Of a DNA stretch of 64,000 nucleotides, positions 36,672-44,798 are shown piece after piece. Within the stretch, counting starts at the first letter, position 1. Each line of letters begins with the position of its first letter. The DNA comes from Bacillus cereus group sp. RP43 (GTDB lineage: Bacteria > Bacillota > Bacilli > Bacillales > Bacillaceae_G): assembly GCF_040459645.1 (NCBI RefSeq), contig NZ_JARVHQ010000001.1, positions 1,302,001-1,366,000 on the forward strand. Reading direction: 5' to 3'. Position numbers and translations under genes: made by a program. Below the pieces are notes generated by a model that saw only the letters and a list, made by a program, of their open reading frames with translations, did not search any database and was not told the DNA's origin.

Positions 36672-37043
36672 TTAGATAGCGATTGCAACGATATCAGTTG
36701 GGCATACACGTAAAATACCAGTAAAAGTATTTCGATTTTGATTGTTCTTATCGTCGTTATTGTTATTTTTGTCATCTTTGTTATTACGAGCTAAAGCAGA
36801 GAAAAGAGCAACACCGTTAGCGAAACCTTCAAAAATTACATTGTTGAATGTTCCGTTACCTCTAATGCTTAAAAGAGAAAGCTCTGTTCCAACTGAAATG
36901 CTAGCAAGTACGTTACATACAGCTGTTTGTTGTGGTTTTACTTCTCTCTCTCTCTCTTTCTCGCGATGTTCGCGATGGTCACACTCTCTTTCACGATGAT
37001 GACAGTCTCTAAAGTTATCACAGCATCCAAATGATCCAAACAT
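36672..37043 (-). CDS. Low-complexity Cys/His/Arg-rich protein, possibly spore surface
   Basis: Protein of 123 residues in three parts. The N-terminal third is Cys/His/Arg/Glu-rich (FGCCDNFRDCHHRERECDHR, then EKEREREVK). A middle ordered part runs VCNVLASISVGTELSLLSIR to about VALFSALA. An Asn/Asp/Lys-rich linker precedes a short conserved-looking tail, TGILRVCPTDIVAIAI. The composition is like Bacillus spore coat or exosporium proteins, but I cannot name a family. ATG 37043 is chosen over in-frame ATGs at 37052 and 37064, which lie in or next to the SD AAGGGGGTGA. No membrane segment or signal. Confidence 0.6.
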   Translation of the reverse strand: MFGSFGCCDNFRDCHHRERECDHREHREKEREREVKPQQTAVCNVLASISVGTELSLLSIRGNGTFNNVIFEGFANGVALFSALARNNKDDKNNNNDDKNNQNRNTFTGILRVCPTDIVAIAI

Positions 37044-37239
37044 AATCCTCATCACCCCCTTCACACTTATAATCTATGTAAGTTCGGTAGTTAGTGACTG
37101 GACAGATAATGGAAATTTTTCTAGGGGATTTTCTCATTTTAAATGACTAGATGGGTATTTAGTATGGAATGATGTTTAAAATAGGGGAAATGTCACAAAA
37201 AAATGTAAAGACCACCGAAATGAATGAAATAGGTAGCCT

Positions 37240-37458
37240 TTACACTTTTTTGCTTTTATATAAAACGATGATATATACAGGAAGAGCTAAGAGTAGTGGT
37301 GCAATGGATCGCGCAGTATGTTTTTCTGCTTCTAATTGTAACGCTTCTTCTTTTGGGAATTGTAACACTGATATGTTTGCAGCATCGCCAATAAAATATA
37401 GCAGTAGTACAGTTACTATGTAACTTAAAAGTGCGATAAAGCTTCCGTATGAACTCAA
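37240..37458 (-). CDS. Small membrane protein of unknown function
   Basis: Protein of 72 residues with two predicted membrane helices (FIALLSYIVTVLLLYFIG and IAPLLLALPVYIIVLY) joined by a polar loop with several Glu and Lys. TTG start at 37458 with GAGAGGGA upstream. An open frame on the plus strand (37169-37423) covers the same bases but has no SD and a composition unlike a protein. No family recognised. The 235-base gap upstream holds nothing else that I can identify apart from the terminator of the next gene. Confidence 0.6.
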   Translation of the reverse strand: MSSYGSFIALLSYIVTVLLLYFIGDAANISVLQFPKEEALQLEAEKHTARSIAPLLLALPVYIIVLYKSKKV

Positions 37459-37656
37459 TGAAAATCCCTCTCTTGTTATCTATTTGTTATTATTGTATCA
37501 CGATTGTAACAAAAACACACGGTTATATTTCAACGCTTTAACAAATTTCGACACAAAACGCCATATTTATTTATGGTGATAGCATAAATATTACAATTTT
37601 TCTATGTGTAGATGTCGAATAATACAGTGTAATATTACGGATGTGTGACAGAATAT

Positions 37657-37692
37657 AAAAAAACGAAGGTAATGAAATTACCTTCGTTTTTT
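37657..37692. terminator. Terminator at the end of the nitroreductase gene
   Basis: Stem AAAACGAAGGTAA/TTACCTTCGTTTT with GAAA-type loop and T-runs on both strands. Confidence 0.92.
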
Positions 37693-37693
37693 A

Positions 37694-38311
37694 TTATTTT
37701 GCCCATTCACTTACTTGTTCTACGCTCATGCGCGGTGCAGGGTGACCTTTTAAAGTTGATTCACCAATTGTAATAAGCATAATTGGTACGTAACGAGATG
37801 AAACATTAAATTCTTCCATTAGTGCTTGTGGGTTGAAACCACCAATTGCGCAAGTATCCCAGCCAGTTGCTTTAGCAGCAAGCATAAGTTGCATTGCTGC
37901 TAAAGCAGCATTTGAAAAGGCAGCATCTCGTGGGTATTGCTCACGAGTATATGCAGATTCAATATTTTTAGCTAAGCGCTCTTTTGCTTCTTCTTTCATA
38001 AATCCTTGTTCTACAATTGGACCGTAAACAGGTTCAACATTTTTATATGCCTCTAAATCACCTAAAATAGCGACTACGGCAGAAGCATCAAGAATTTGTT
38101 GTTGGTTATAAGCAATTGGGTGTAATCGTTTTTGCACGTCTGCGCCTTGGAACACAAGGAATTTCCAGTGTTGCAAGTTCCAAGCAGAAGGTGCTTGAGC
38201 AGCTGCTTTTAAAATTTCGTGTAATTCTGTAGATGAAATTTCTTTTTCAGGGTTGAATGCACGTGTAGATGTGCGTTCATATAAAACGTTAAAAAAGTCA
38301 CTGTTTGTCAT
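37694..38311 (-). CDS. NAD(P)H nitroreductase family protein
   Basis: FMN-dependent nitroreductase-fold enzyme of 205 residues. The N-terminal block NVLYERTSTRAFNPEKEI with the FMN-phosphate-binding RxSxRxF, then AAAQAPSAWNLQHWKFLVF, and the C-terminal GWDTCAIGGFNPQAL and MLITIGES are typical of the YdgI/YodC branch. Probably a dimeric oxidoreductase reducing nitro compounds or quinones in the cytosol. SD GGAGGA before ATG 38311. Promoter and a dyad operator lie just upstream, suggesting induction by an electrophile-sensing repressor. Confidence 0.9.
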   Translation of the reverse strand: MTNSDFFNVLYERTSTRAFNPEKEISSTELHEILKAAAQAPSAWNLQHWKFLVFQGADVQKRLHPIAYNQQQILDASAVVAILGDLEAYKNVEPVYGPIVEQGFMKEEAKERLAKNIESAYTREQYPRDAAFSNAALAAMQLMLAAKATGWDTCAIGGFNPQALMEEFNVSSRYVPIMLITIGESTLKGHPAPRMSVEQVSEWAK

Positions 38312-38366
38312 TATATATCCTCCAAATTACATATCAAGTTAATTTAAAATACATGTAATATATTCT

Positions 38367-38424
38367 ACTTACATTTTGTAAGTTATTGAATTTAAGAATA
38401 TAATAACTTTATTTTAATTGTCAA
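38367..38424 (-). promoter_or_regulatory. Nitroreductase promoter with dyad operator
   Basis: On the minus strand TTGACA (38419-38424) and TATATT (38397-38402) are 16 bases apart. The dyad ACTTACATTTTGTAAGT (38367-38383) lies just after the expected transcription start. Its TTAC...GTAA form resembles operators of HxlR/YodB-type redox repressors. The rest of the 330-base gap to 38641 shows no gene. Confidence 0.55.
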
Positions 38425-38641
38425 GTTTTAAGTAATAAGGAGGGCATTCATACAAACGATACAATTTATATAATCATACACTAAAAAAGGAGTTTCCAGA
38501 GTCGATAAGCGAAGATAACATTCTCAATTAGCTTGTTAATATGTATCCCTCACTAATCGAATTTTTTTGAGAACAATCTTTTATAAAATGATTGTGAGGA
38601 ATTCAGTAAAACAAGATATATGAAGTGAGTGAAGACTAGTG

Positions 38642-39934
38642 ATGAACATACTACATTTTTTATTAGAGAATACTGTTTTCCAAAATGTATTACAAGATCT
38701 TCAGTTGAATGTCCTTTATATAGAAGATGGATGTACACATCAACAAACGATAGAAAATGTCCATCCAAAATGTATGTTTATAGCAAATAGTTTTGAAGAA
38801 GGAGAAATATTGTTTCATAGAACTAAACCACATATTGTAATTATGTATGTAACAGATGTTGATCAAATAAAATATATAAAGAATATATATGATTCACGGA
38901 GTACATTCATTATCATTTGGGATCAACAGATAAACAGTGAGTTTGCAGATTTACTCATGTTAGGAATACGTAATATTGTTATAGCGCCAGTAACCCCACA
39001 AGTGGTACTAGAGGAAGTGAATAAGAGTTTATATCAAATTTCTTTAGTGCGGCAAGTAGGTTTACAACAAGAATTGCTTCAAACGATGTTTGATTTTCAA
39101 AATGATTTATTATTTATAGTAGAAGATGATGAGATTGTTGATTGTAATACGAATTTTTTACAATTCTTCGGATATGATAATTTATTTACGTATCGTGAAC
39201 AACATTTAGTGTTTGCAGAACATCTTATTAGAGAGAACGGATATTATGCGACGAATCACGATATAACATGGTTGGATGATACTTTATCAAATGGAAGAAG
39301 AATTAAAATGTACAATTATGAAGGAGAAGAGTTTACTTTTCTATTACGTGCGACACCTTTACCAGAAGACTTATCACGATTTATAGTAAAATGTACAGAG
39401 ATTACAGAATTAGATGAAATCTATCAAGAGCAAGAAAGACTTGCAATGATAGATTCATTGACAGAAATATATAATCGTTTGAAATTCCAACAAATATTGG
39501 AGAAAGAGTGGGAGAATGTAATACGTAACGATGAAAAAATAGCACTTATTTTGTTTGATATAGATAATTTTAAATCAGTAAATGACACATATGGTCATGA
39601 TTTTGGCGATTTAGCATTAGTACAACTTGCAGATCTTATGAAATCTAAAGTTGAAAATCAACATATATTTGCAAGGTGGGGAGGAGAGGAATTTATAATA
39701 TTAGTGACAAATACGGTAGAAAAAGAAGCGTTTCAAGTTGCGGAGTCATTACGATTTTTTATTGAAACAAAGCAATTCTCTGGAATTTCGAAATTAACAG
39801 CGAGTTTTGGAGTTGCGTTATATGAGCAAGGAATTACTAAAGAGGAATTAATGCAAAGAGCGGATATTGCATTATATGAAGCAAAAAAAAATGGGAAAAA
39901 TCAAGTATGTATATATAGAAAGGAAAAAATGTGA
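38642..39934 (+). CDS. Diguanylate cyclase (degenerate receiver, PAS, GGDEF)
   Basis: Protein of 430 residues. Residues 1-125 look like a response-regulator receiver fold, but the usual phospho-Asp strand reads KPHIVIMYVTD, so phosphorylation is unlikely. Residues 140-265 are PAS-like (LLFIVEDDEIVDCNTNFLQF). The GGDEF domain (about 270-430) has ALILFDIDNFKSVNDTYGHD and an intact active site RWGGEEF, so it should make cyclic di-GMP. The RxxD inhibitory site before GGEEF is absent (ENQH there). ATG 38642 or GTG 38639; SD weak. Monocistronic with a terminator after it. Cytosolic. Confidence 0.9.
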   Translation: MNILHFLLENTVFQNVLQDLQLNVLYIEDGCTHQQTIENVHPKCMFIANSFEEGEILFHRTKPHIVIMYVTDVDQIKYIKNIYDSRSTFIIIWDQQINSEFADLLMLGIRNIVIAPVTPQVVLEEVNKSLYQISLVRQVGLQQELLQTMFDFQNDLLFIVEDDEIVDCNTNFLQFFGYDNLFTYREQHLVFAEHLIRENGYYATNHDITWLDDTLSNGRRIKMYNYEGEEFTFLLRATPLPEDLSRFIVKCTEITELDEIYQEQERLAMIDSLTEIYNRLKFQQILEKEWENVIRNDEKIALILFDIDNFKSVNDTYGHDFGDLALVQLADLMKSKVENQHIFARWGGEEFIILVTNTVEKEAFQVAESLRFFIETKQFSGISKLTASFGVALYEQGITKEELMQRADIALYEAKKNGKNQVCIYRKEKM

Positions 39935-39938
39935 TTTT

Positions 39939-39967
39939 TCGCAACAAATTGTTGCGATTTTTTTTTA
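39939..39967 (+). terminator. Terminator after the GGDEF gene
   Basis: Stem TCGCAACA/TGTTGCGA followed by eight T. Confidence 0.88.
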
Positions 39968-40025
39968 TTGCCTGATAATAGAATATGGGGGACCATTCTT
40001 CACGAAGTAATTATGGAGGAACAAT

Positions 40026-41156
40026 ATGAAAAAAAAGATAATGATTATGGCTTCACTGTCTGCTGTAGTTTGCGGCGGAGTATACTATTTTCTCTATAGT
40101 CCCGATCTAAAGGAACAAGCAGTATTAACAACAAAGGTAACTCCCGCTATTGAGTCAGAGGTACAGGATAATATAGAAGAAGTACAAAAAATTGATTATG
40201 CTAGTATATCTCAAAAGTTAGATCAATATTTAGTAGGAAAGCAATTTAATGGGACAGTTTTGGTGACAGATAAAGAACATGTTATATTGAATAAAGGATA
40301 TGGATATGCTGATGTTCAAAATAAAATAGAAAATACGCCTCAAACAAAATATCGTATCGGTTCTATTACGAAAACAGTTGTTGCTACATCCATTTTACAG
40401 TTACAAGAACAAGGGAAGTTAAATATCCAAGATAATGTAAATAAATACATTCCTTCATTTCCAGCAGATAAAAACATCACGTTATATCACTTATTAACGC
40501 ATACATCTGGTTTGCCGGAAAATGGAAAAGGGAAGGTTAATGTGGCTTCACGTATCAATTTAATAAATTGGATTGGAAGTCAAAAGTTAGATTTTCCACC
40601 AGGAACAGGTTGGAAGTATACGGATTATAATTATATGGTGCTCGCTTATATTATAGAAAATATAACGAAAAAGCCTTTAGGAGATTATATAAAAGAAAAT
40701 ATATTTACAAAGGCAGAGATGCATGAATCAGGTATGGGAAATATGGTGCCTGGAGATAAAAACTTCACGAAGGGTTATGTGAAGAAAGATCAAGAACTTG
40801 TACCAGCGCAAAAATTAGGGATGGACTGGTTATATGGATCGGGTGAGATGTATACGACAGTAGGGGATATGAAAAAATTAGATGAAGCGATTATAAATGG
40901 AAAGCTTCTTTCTGAACAAAGTATACAAGCGATGTTTACACCTTCACAAGAAAAAAAATATGCATTTAGCTTTTACATATATCCAGATTATTTCCATAAC
41001 CATGGTGTACTATCTGGCTGGAATACGTTTAATAATTTCAATAAAGAAAAAGGAACGTTTGTTATTTTATTCTCAAATGTGAAGAATGGTTTGGATGATG
41101 ATTTTAATAAGGAATTTCGAAAGATGGTAAATGATTTATTAGAACAAAGGGGATGA
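40026..41156 (+). CDS. Beta-lactamase-fold serine hydrolase (class C-like, membrane-anchored)
   Basis: Protein of 376 residues. An N-terminal membrane anchor or signal (residues 4-24, IMIMASLSAVVCGGVYYFLY) leads to a class C beta-lactamase/AmpH-like domain. The catalytic SxxK is SITK (GSITKTVVATSIL), the YxN is YNY (YTDYNYMVLAYI), and the third motif appears as HGVLSGW. The HTSGLPENG block is typical. Likely an extracytoplasmic peptidase or esterase acting on D-amino acid peptides; not clearly a beta-lactamase. GGAGG before ATG 40026. Next gene starts four bases after its stop. Confidence 0.85.
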   Translation: MKKKIMIMASLSAVVCGGVYYFLYSPDLKEQAVLTTKVTPAIESEVQDNIEEVQKIDYASISQKLDQYLVGKQFNGTVLVTDKEHVILNKGYGYADVQNKIENTPQTKYRIGSITKTVVATSILQLQEQGKLNIQDNVNKYIPSFPADKNITLYHLLTHTSGLPENGKGKVNVASRINLINWIGSQKLDFPPGTGWKYTDYNYMVLAYIIENITKKPLGDYIKENIFTKAEMHESGMGNMVPGDKNFTKGYVKKDQELVPAQKLGMDWLYGSGEMYTTVGDMKKLDEAIINGKLLSEQSIQAMFTPSQEKKYAFSFYIYPDYFHNHGVLSGWNTFNNFNKEKGTFVILFSNVKNGLDDDFNKEFRKMVNDLLEQRG

Positions 41157-41160
41157 GAAG

Positions 41161-42039
41161 ATGGAGAATAAAAATTTATCAATAGGTTTCATTGGTATTG
41201 GTGTGATGGGAAAAAGTATGGTTAACCATTTAATGCAAAGTGGTTATAAAGTATATGTATATAATAGAACGAAAGAAAAAGCGGATTCTTTAGTGCAAGA
41301 GGGTGCGACTTGGTGTGATACACCGAAAGTGTTAGTAAAGCAAGTTGATGTTGTTATGACGATGGTTGGTTATCCTCATGATGTAGAAGAAGTGTACTTT
41401 GGGATAGATGGAATTTTAGAACATGCAAATGAAGGTACGATAGCAATTGATTTTACGACATCTACACCAACATTGGCAAAACGTATTAATGAAGCTGGAA
41501 AAAGTAAGAGTGTATATACGCTAGATGCACCTGTATCTGGAGGAGATGTTGGCGCTAAAGAAGCAAGACTCGCAATTATGGTCGGTGGAGAGAACGAAAT
41601 ATATGATAAATGTTTACCGTTATTTGAAAAGCTAGGAACAAATATTCAGCTGCAAGGACCAGCAGGGAGTGGACAACATACAAAAATGTGTAATCAAATT
41701 GCGATTGCTTCCAACATGATTGGAGTATGTGAAGCTGTTGCTTATGCGAAAAAGGCTGGACTTAATGCAGATAAAGTATTAGAGAGTATTTCGACAGGAG
41801 CAGCAGGTAGCTGGTCATTAAGTAATTTAGCTCCTCGAATGTTAAAAGGAGATTTTGAACCTGGTTTTTATGTAAAGCATTTTATGAAAGATATGAAGAT
41901 TGCTTTAGATGAAGCTGAAAAACTACAATTACCGGTACCGGGTTTAACCTTAGCGAGGGAATTGTATGAAGAACTAATCGCAGATGGAGAAGAGAATAGC
42001 GGAACACAAGTATTATACAAAAAGTATATAAGGGGGTAA
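41161..42039 (+). CDS. NAD(P)-dependent 3-hydroxyisobutyrate dehydrogenase-like oxidoreductase
   Basis: Beta-hydroxyacid dehydrogenase of 292 residues. The Rossmann motif is GFIGIGVMGKSMVNHLMQSG. The substrate-binding block DAPVSGGDVGAKEARLAIMV and the catalytic Lys in GSGQHTKMCNQIAIASNMIG mark the 3-HIBADH/tartronate semialdehyde reductase family (YfjR-like). Substrate not determined. Coupled to the serine hydrolase gene upstream and the small gene downstream (5 bases), so the three form an operon whose common purpose is not evident. Confidence 0.9.
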   Translation: MENKNLSIGFIGIGVMGKSMVNHLMQSGYKVYVYNRTKEKADSLVQEGATWCDTPKVLVKQVDVVMTMVGYPHDVEEVYFGIDGILEHANEGTIAIDFTTSTPTLAKRINEAGKSKSVYTLDAPVSGGDVGAKEARLAIMVGGENEIYDKCLPLFEKLGTNIQLQGPAGSGQHTKMCNQIAIASNMIGVCEAVAYAKKAGLNADKVLESISTGAAGSWSLSNLAPRMLKGDFEPGFYVKHFMKDMKIALDEAEKLQLPVPGLTLARELYEELIADGEENSGTQVLYKKYIRG

Positions 42040-42044
42040 ATGAG

Positions 42045-42377
42045 ATGGATCTCCAAAAGTTTGATGAGATGATTGATGCTGTGCAGCAATCAACTTGTGT
42101 ACAGATTAATGATAAGCAAAAAGAAGCATTTAAACAAAAATACGATTTTGAGCCAAGTTTTGAATATGGACGAGATGAGAAAGGGCATTATGTTATCCGA
42201 ACTTCGAAAAAGATGTTAGAGGAAATGGAGTTTTATTTGGCATTGAAATATGATCGAGATGGAATTGCCCTTTATATGCATGCTGAGATTGAAGGGACAT
42301 GTCACGTATCCGTTAGCTATAGTGAAGATGCACTTCATTTGCAAGAATTGTTTCAATTTCTAGAAGAAAATAAATAA
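42045..42377 (+). CDS. Hypothetical cytosolic protein
   Basis: Protein of 110 residues without signal or membrane segment, acidic, mixed alpha/beta. It starts MDLQKFDEMIDAVQQSTCVQ and has a probable helix pair then beta strands (EMEFYLALKYDRDGIALYMH). No family recognised. It is the third gene of the short operon, separated from the oxidoreductase by five bases with AAGGGGG as SD. A terminator follows its stop. Confidence 0.7.
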   Translation: MDLQKFDEMIDAVQQSTCVQINDKQKEAFKQKYDFEPSFEYGRDEKGHYVIRTSKKMLEEMEFYLALKYDRDGIALYMHAEIEGTCHVSVSYSEDALHLQELFQFLEENK

Positions 42378-42406
42378 AAAGTCCTCATTTGAGGACTTTT
42401 TATTTA
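42375..42406. terminator. Terminator after the three-gene operon
   Basis: Stem AAAAAGTCCTC/GAGGACTTTTT with ATTT loop and T-rich tail. Confidence 0.9.
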
Positions 42407-42434
42407 GGCAGGCATAATATTTAAGTTGGATAAT

Positions 42435-42710
42435 TTATAGGCTGGAAGCTCGGCGGCATCGTTCAATTGGGAATGGAATAACTTGTGCAATGTGATTAGG
42501 ACCAAACTGTTTCGCGCGAGCATGGCGTACTATATAAAATGCGCACAGGATAGCAACAGGAATAGCACCGTACAAACCAAAAAATAAAGCGCTTACACAA
42601 GATGCGACAAAACCTAAAACACCAACTTCTAATTCTTCCATAATAGCTCCTAAAATGACAGGAATAGCTCCACATGAAACTCCTAGTATAAGTGCGATAA
42701 GTAAACTCAT
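42435..42710 (-). CDS. Small membrane protein of unknown function
   Basis: Protein of 91 residues with two or three membrane helices (LLIALILGVSCGAIPVILGA, VLGFVASCVSALFFGLYG, AIPVAILCAFYIV) and a basic cytosolic tail ending PFPIERCRRASSL. AGGGGG lies a few bases before ATG 42710. An alternative open frame on the same strand (42496-42771) has a Cys/Arg-rich composition that is not protein-like. Function unknown. Confidence 0.7.
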   Translation of the reverse strand: MSLLIALILGVSCGAIPVILGAIMEELEVGVLGFVASCVSALFFGLYGAIPVAILCAFYIVRHARAKQFGPNHIAQVIPFPIERCRRASSL

Positions 42711-42778
42711 GATTATCCCCCTCTGCTTGCAATATTCTTTTCCTTCTTATTATTTGTAGTATATCATACACAAAACAG

Positions 42779-42849
42779 AATTTTCAGAAAAAATTCAAAA
42801 AAAGTTCAATAAATGTTCAAAAAGTGTTCCGAAATATACTTGATAAAAT
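42779..42849 (+). promoter_or_regulatory. 11-bp-phased TTC repeat array with CodY-like box and extended -10
   Basis: TTC occurs at 42783, 42794, 42805, 42816 and 42827, exactly 11 bases apart; four of the five read TTCA. Direct TTNA-type repeats with one helical-turn spacing are the form of PhoP-binding regions in Bacillus. AATTTTCAGAAAAAA (42779-42793) matches the CodY box AATTTTCWGAAAATT at 13 of 15. An extended -10 TGATAAAAT (42841-42849) follows without a -35, as expected for an activator-dependent promoter reading rightwards. Confidence 0.5.
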
Positions 42850-42855
42850 GGAAGT

Positions 42856-43002
42856 GTGATTTGAATAAACGAAAGGGACAAATTATTTTAGTAAATAAAA
42901 AATCAGGCTTACTTCAATGTTATGAAATAAGCCTGTTCCATAGGAGGATGTATATATGTAGAGTGAATAAAAGATTGGAAAAGGGGTTCCAATCTTTTAT
43001 TC
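42856..43002 (+). ncRNA. Candidate small RNA between a membrane-protein gene and mtnD
   Basis: If the promoter above is used, it yields an RNA of about 147 nt with no credible protein. The RNA contains a hairpin CAGGCTTA/TAAGCCTG (42904-42935), AGGAGG (42942-42947) placed eight bases before an ATG that is followed at once by TAG (42956-42961), and ends in the perfect 16-bp hairpin at 42965-43002. Prediction only, from signals; the last hairpin also serves the mtn operon on the other strand. Confidence 0.35.
42965..43002. terminator. Terminator of the mtnWXBD operon, symmetric hairpin
   Basis: Perfect 16-bp arms GAATAAAAGATTGGAA/TTCCAATCTTTTATTC with a 6-base loop, 11 bases past the mtnD stop on the minus strand. 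Confidence 0.85.
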
Positions 43003-43013
43003 AACTAGCTACC

Positions 43014-43526
43014 TTAATAAATTGGAACCCAACCTTCTGTTGTAACAAAAATACGAATAGCTACAACTTGGCGATCATCTTGTAAGGTAAAATAATGTCT
43101 TGCATTTTCAGGTACAGATATAAGGTCACCAGGCTCAAGTTCAACGTCAAAGAATCGACCATCTTTTCCTTCAATAGCGAAGATGCCATGACCACTGACA
43201 ATAAAGCGAACTTCATCGTCAGTATGATGGTGTTCTTTTTGGAAATTAATTAATAACTCGTCAAGGTTAGGTGTGCTATTTGAAAGTGAAATCACATCAT
43301 ATGCTTTATAACCTCTGCGCTCTGAAACATCAGCAATTTCTTTTGAAAACAACGTTAATATTTCAGCTTTGTTTTCATCTGTTAAGGAGTAATTTTCTTT
43401 TAAATGAGTAGGAAGTTTAGAAATATTCCATTTCTCATATAAAACATCTTCTCCTTGTAGAAAGTTTGATACTTCTACTTCATTTTCAATACGAGTATTT
43501 TCCTCATGAATACGAATTTGCGCCAT
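43014..43526 (-). CDS. mtnD: Acireductone dioxygenase
   Basis: Cupin enzyme of 170 residues. It converts acireductone and O2 to 2-keto-4-methylthiobutyrate and formate (Fe form). The metal ligands are in [15 protein letters not shown] and, further on, ARHYFTL. Last gene of mtnW-mtnX-mtnB-mtnD; overlaps mtnB by 23 bases, with AAGGAGG as SD inside mtnB. Regulated by the SAM-I riboswitch ahead of mtnW. Confidence 0.95.
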   Translation of the reverse strand: MAQIRIHEENTRIENEVEVSNFLQGEDVLYEKWNISKLPTHLKENYSLTDENKAEILTLFSKEIADVSERRGYKAYDVISLSNSTPNLDELLINFQKEHHHTDDEVRFIVSGHGIFAIEGKDGRFFDVELEPGDLISVPENARHYFTLQDDRQVVAIRIFVTTEGWVPIY

Positions 43527-44142
43527 TAGAAACGCCTCCTTGAATTGATAATAATTTTATATGAAATTGGAATAAAAACTCATAAGCTTCTAATCTTTTT
43601 TTTGCATCAAAGCTATCACGGCCCCATACGGTAATGCCATGGTTTCGAATTAATACTGCTCCTGAATCTCCTTGTATATGCTTTCGGAATTTCTCTCCAA
43701 GCGTCGGGATATGAGCATCATTTTCGATAATAGGAATGTTAATCGTTGCACCTTCTTCCCAAATATCAAGAGCTTTAATAATCTCTTGATTTTGAAGGGT
43801 GACTGCATCACTATACAAATTTGTGATGACATTGTTATCAGTTGTATGAACATGAAGTACGCACCCGGCGTTCGTATTGTTATAAATATGTGTATGCAAT
43901 ATTGTTTCTGCCGAAGGGCGTAACTCAGTTTCTAAAACGGGAACTCCTTGATGATTTACTAATAAAAAATCATCTGGAGTGGTTTTTGTTTTATCTTTGC
44001 CACTTGCTGTAATAAGAAAAGTAAGGGGATCATGACTGACTTTTATAGAAATATTTCCACTCGTTGCTGGAAACCAATTCCGAGTTGTTAATTCTTTTTT
44101 AATTTCACTTAAGTCATACCATTGACGAAAAAGTTGTTTCAT
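43504..44142 (-). CDS. mtnB: Methylthioribulose-1-phosphate dehydratase
   Basis: Class II aldolase-fold zinc enzyme of 212 residues. Zinc ligands are in [11 protein letters not shown] and the later [11 protein letters not shown]; the catalytic Glu lies in [11 protein letters not shown]. It dehydrates methylthioribulose-1-P to 2,3-diketo-5-methylthiopentyl-1-P. Overlaps mtnX by 4 bases (ATGA type), so translation is coupled. Normal length. Confidence 0.94.
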   Translation of the reverse strand: MKQLFRQWYDLSEIKKELTTRNWFPATSGNISIKVSHDPLTFLITASGKDKTKTTPDDFLLVNHQGVPVLETELRPSAETILHTHIYNNTNAGCVLHVHTTDNNVITNLYSDAVTLQNQEIIKALDIWEEGATINIPIIENDAHIPTLGEKFRKHIQGDSGAVLIRNHGITVWGRDSFDAKKRLEAYEFLFQFHIKLLSIQGGVSNGANSYS

Positions 44143-44798
44143 AATTTCACCTCCAACAAATGTTTTAGTTCAGCTAGAACATCGTGAAATGTTTCAAACG
44201 GTGTATAAGCAATACGATTTTCTTCACACTTTGTAATAAGGAAGTCACGGGCGAATACTTTATCTGCTTGTTTTGCTGCTTGTAAATCAGTAATAGAATC
44301 TCCAATCACAATATGAAAATCATCTTTAGAGCTTAGTTTACGAATTAATGATGATTTACAGAGACCACAATTATGCTGACATTGCTCGTCACAAGGGTGC
44401 GGCCATTTCACTTCAACAAATTCTCCTGAAAAGTCAGTTGCATTACAATAAATTTGTTCTTTAGGGATTATTTCTTGTAAGAGTGGATAGACGAAGAAAT
44501 CCATTCCACCTGATATAACGTAAAAGGAAATGTTATTTTCATTAATGAATTGTATGAATTCATGAAAACCTGTACGGATTTCAGCAGTTTCTTGTAAAAA
44601 CTGAATAATATCATCGTGTAGATTAATAGGTATTAATCGAAATAATTGAGAAACACCTTCTTGAATAGAAAGTTCTTGCGATAAAATTTTTTGCTTTATT
44701 TCCTCTGCTGCTGGTGGTGCGAATTTTTCCATAATGGACATGATATTATCGTTATTTGTAATCGTACCATCGAAATCACAAAATACTTGAATACTCAT
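44139..44798 (-). CDS. mtnX: 2-hydroxy-3-keto-5-methylthiopentenyl-1-phosphate phosphatase
   Basis: HAD phosphatase of 219 residues, PSP-like. Motif [12 protein letters not shown], motif [14 protein letters not shown], motif [16 protein letters not shown]. The segment [14 protein letters not shown] is a Cys-rich loop typical of MtnX. It produces acireductone, the substrate of MtnD. It overlaps mtnW and mtnB by 4 bases each. In MtnC-using organisms one enzyme replaces MtnW and MtnX; here the two-enzyme Bacillus route is complete. Confidence 0.94.
   Translation of the reverse strand: MSIQVFCDFDGTITNNDNIMSIMEKFAPPAAEEIKQKILSQELSIQEGVSQLFRLIPINLHDDIIQFLQETAEIRTGFHEFIQFINENNISFYVISGGMDFFVYPLLQEIIPKEQIYCNATDFSGEFVEVKWPHPCDEQCQHNCGLCKSSLIRKLSSKDDFHIVIGDSITDLQAAKQADKVFARDFLITKCEENRIAYTPFETFHDVLAELKHLLEVKL

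Noticed and set aside
37169..37423. An 84-codon plus-strand frame opposite the two-helix membrane protein
   Set aside because: No SD and no sensible protein pattern; the minus-strand frame is better supported.
42496..42771. A 91-codon minus-strand frame overlapping the small membrane protein gene
   Set aside because: Cys/Arg/Tyr-rich sequence without an SD; the other frame (42435-42710) has clean membrane helices and a good SD.
42813..43085. A 90-codon plus-strand open frame across the gap before mtnD
   Set aside because: It starts inside the TTC array without an SD, includes the terminator hairpin and runs antisense into mtnD; the hairpins and promoter-like signals explain the region better.
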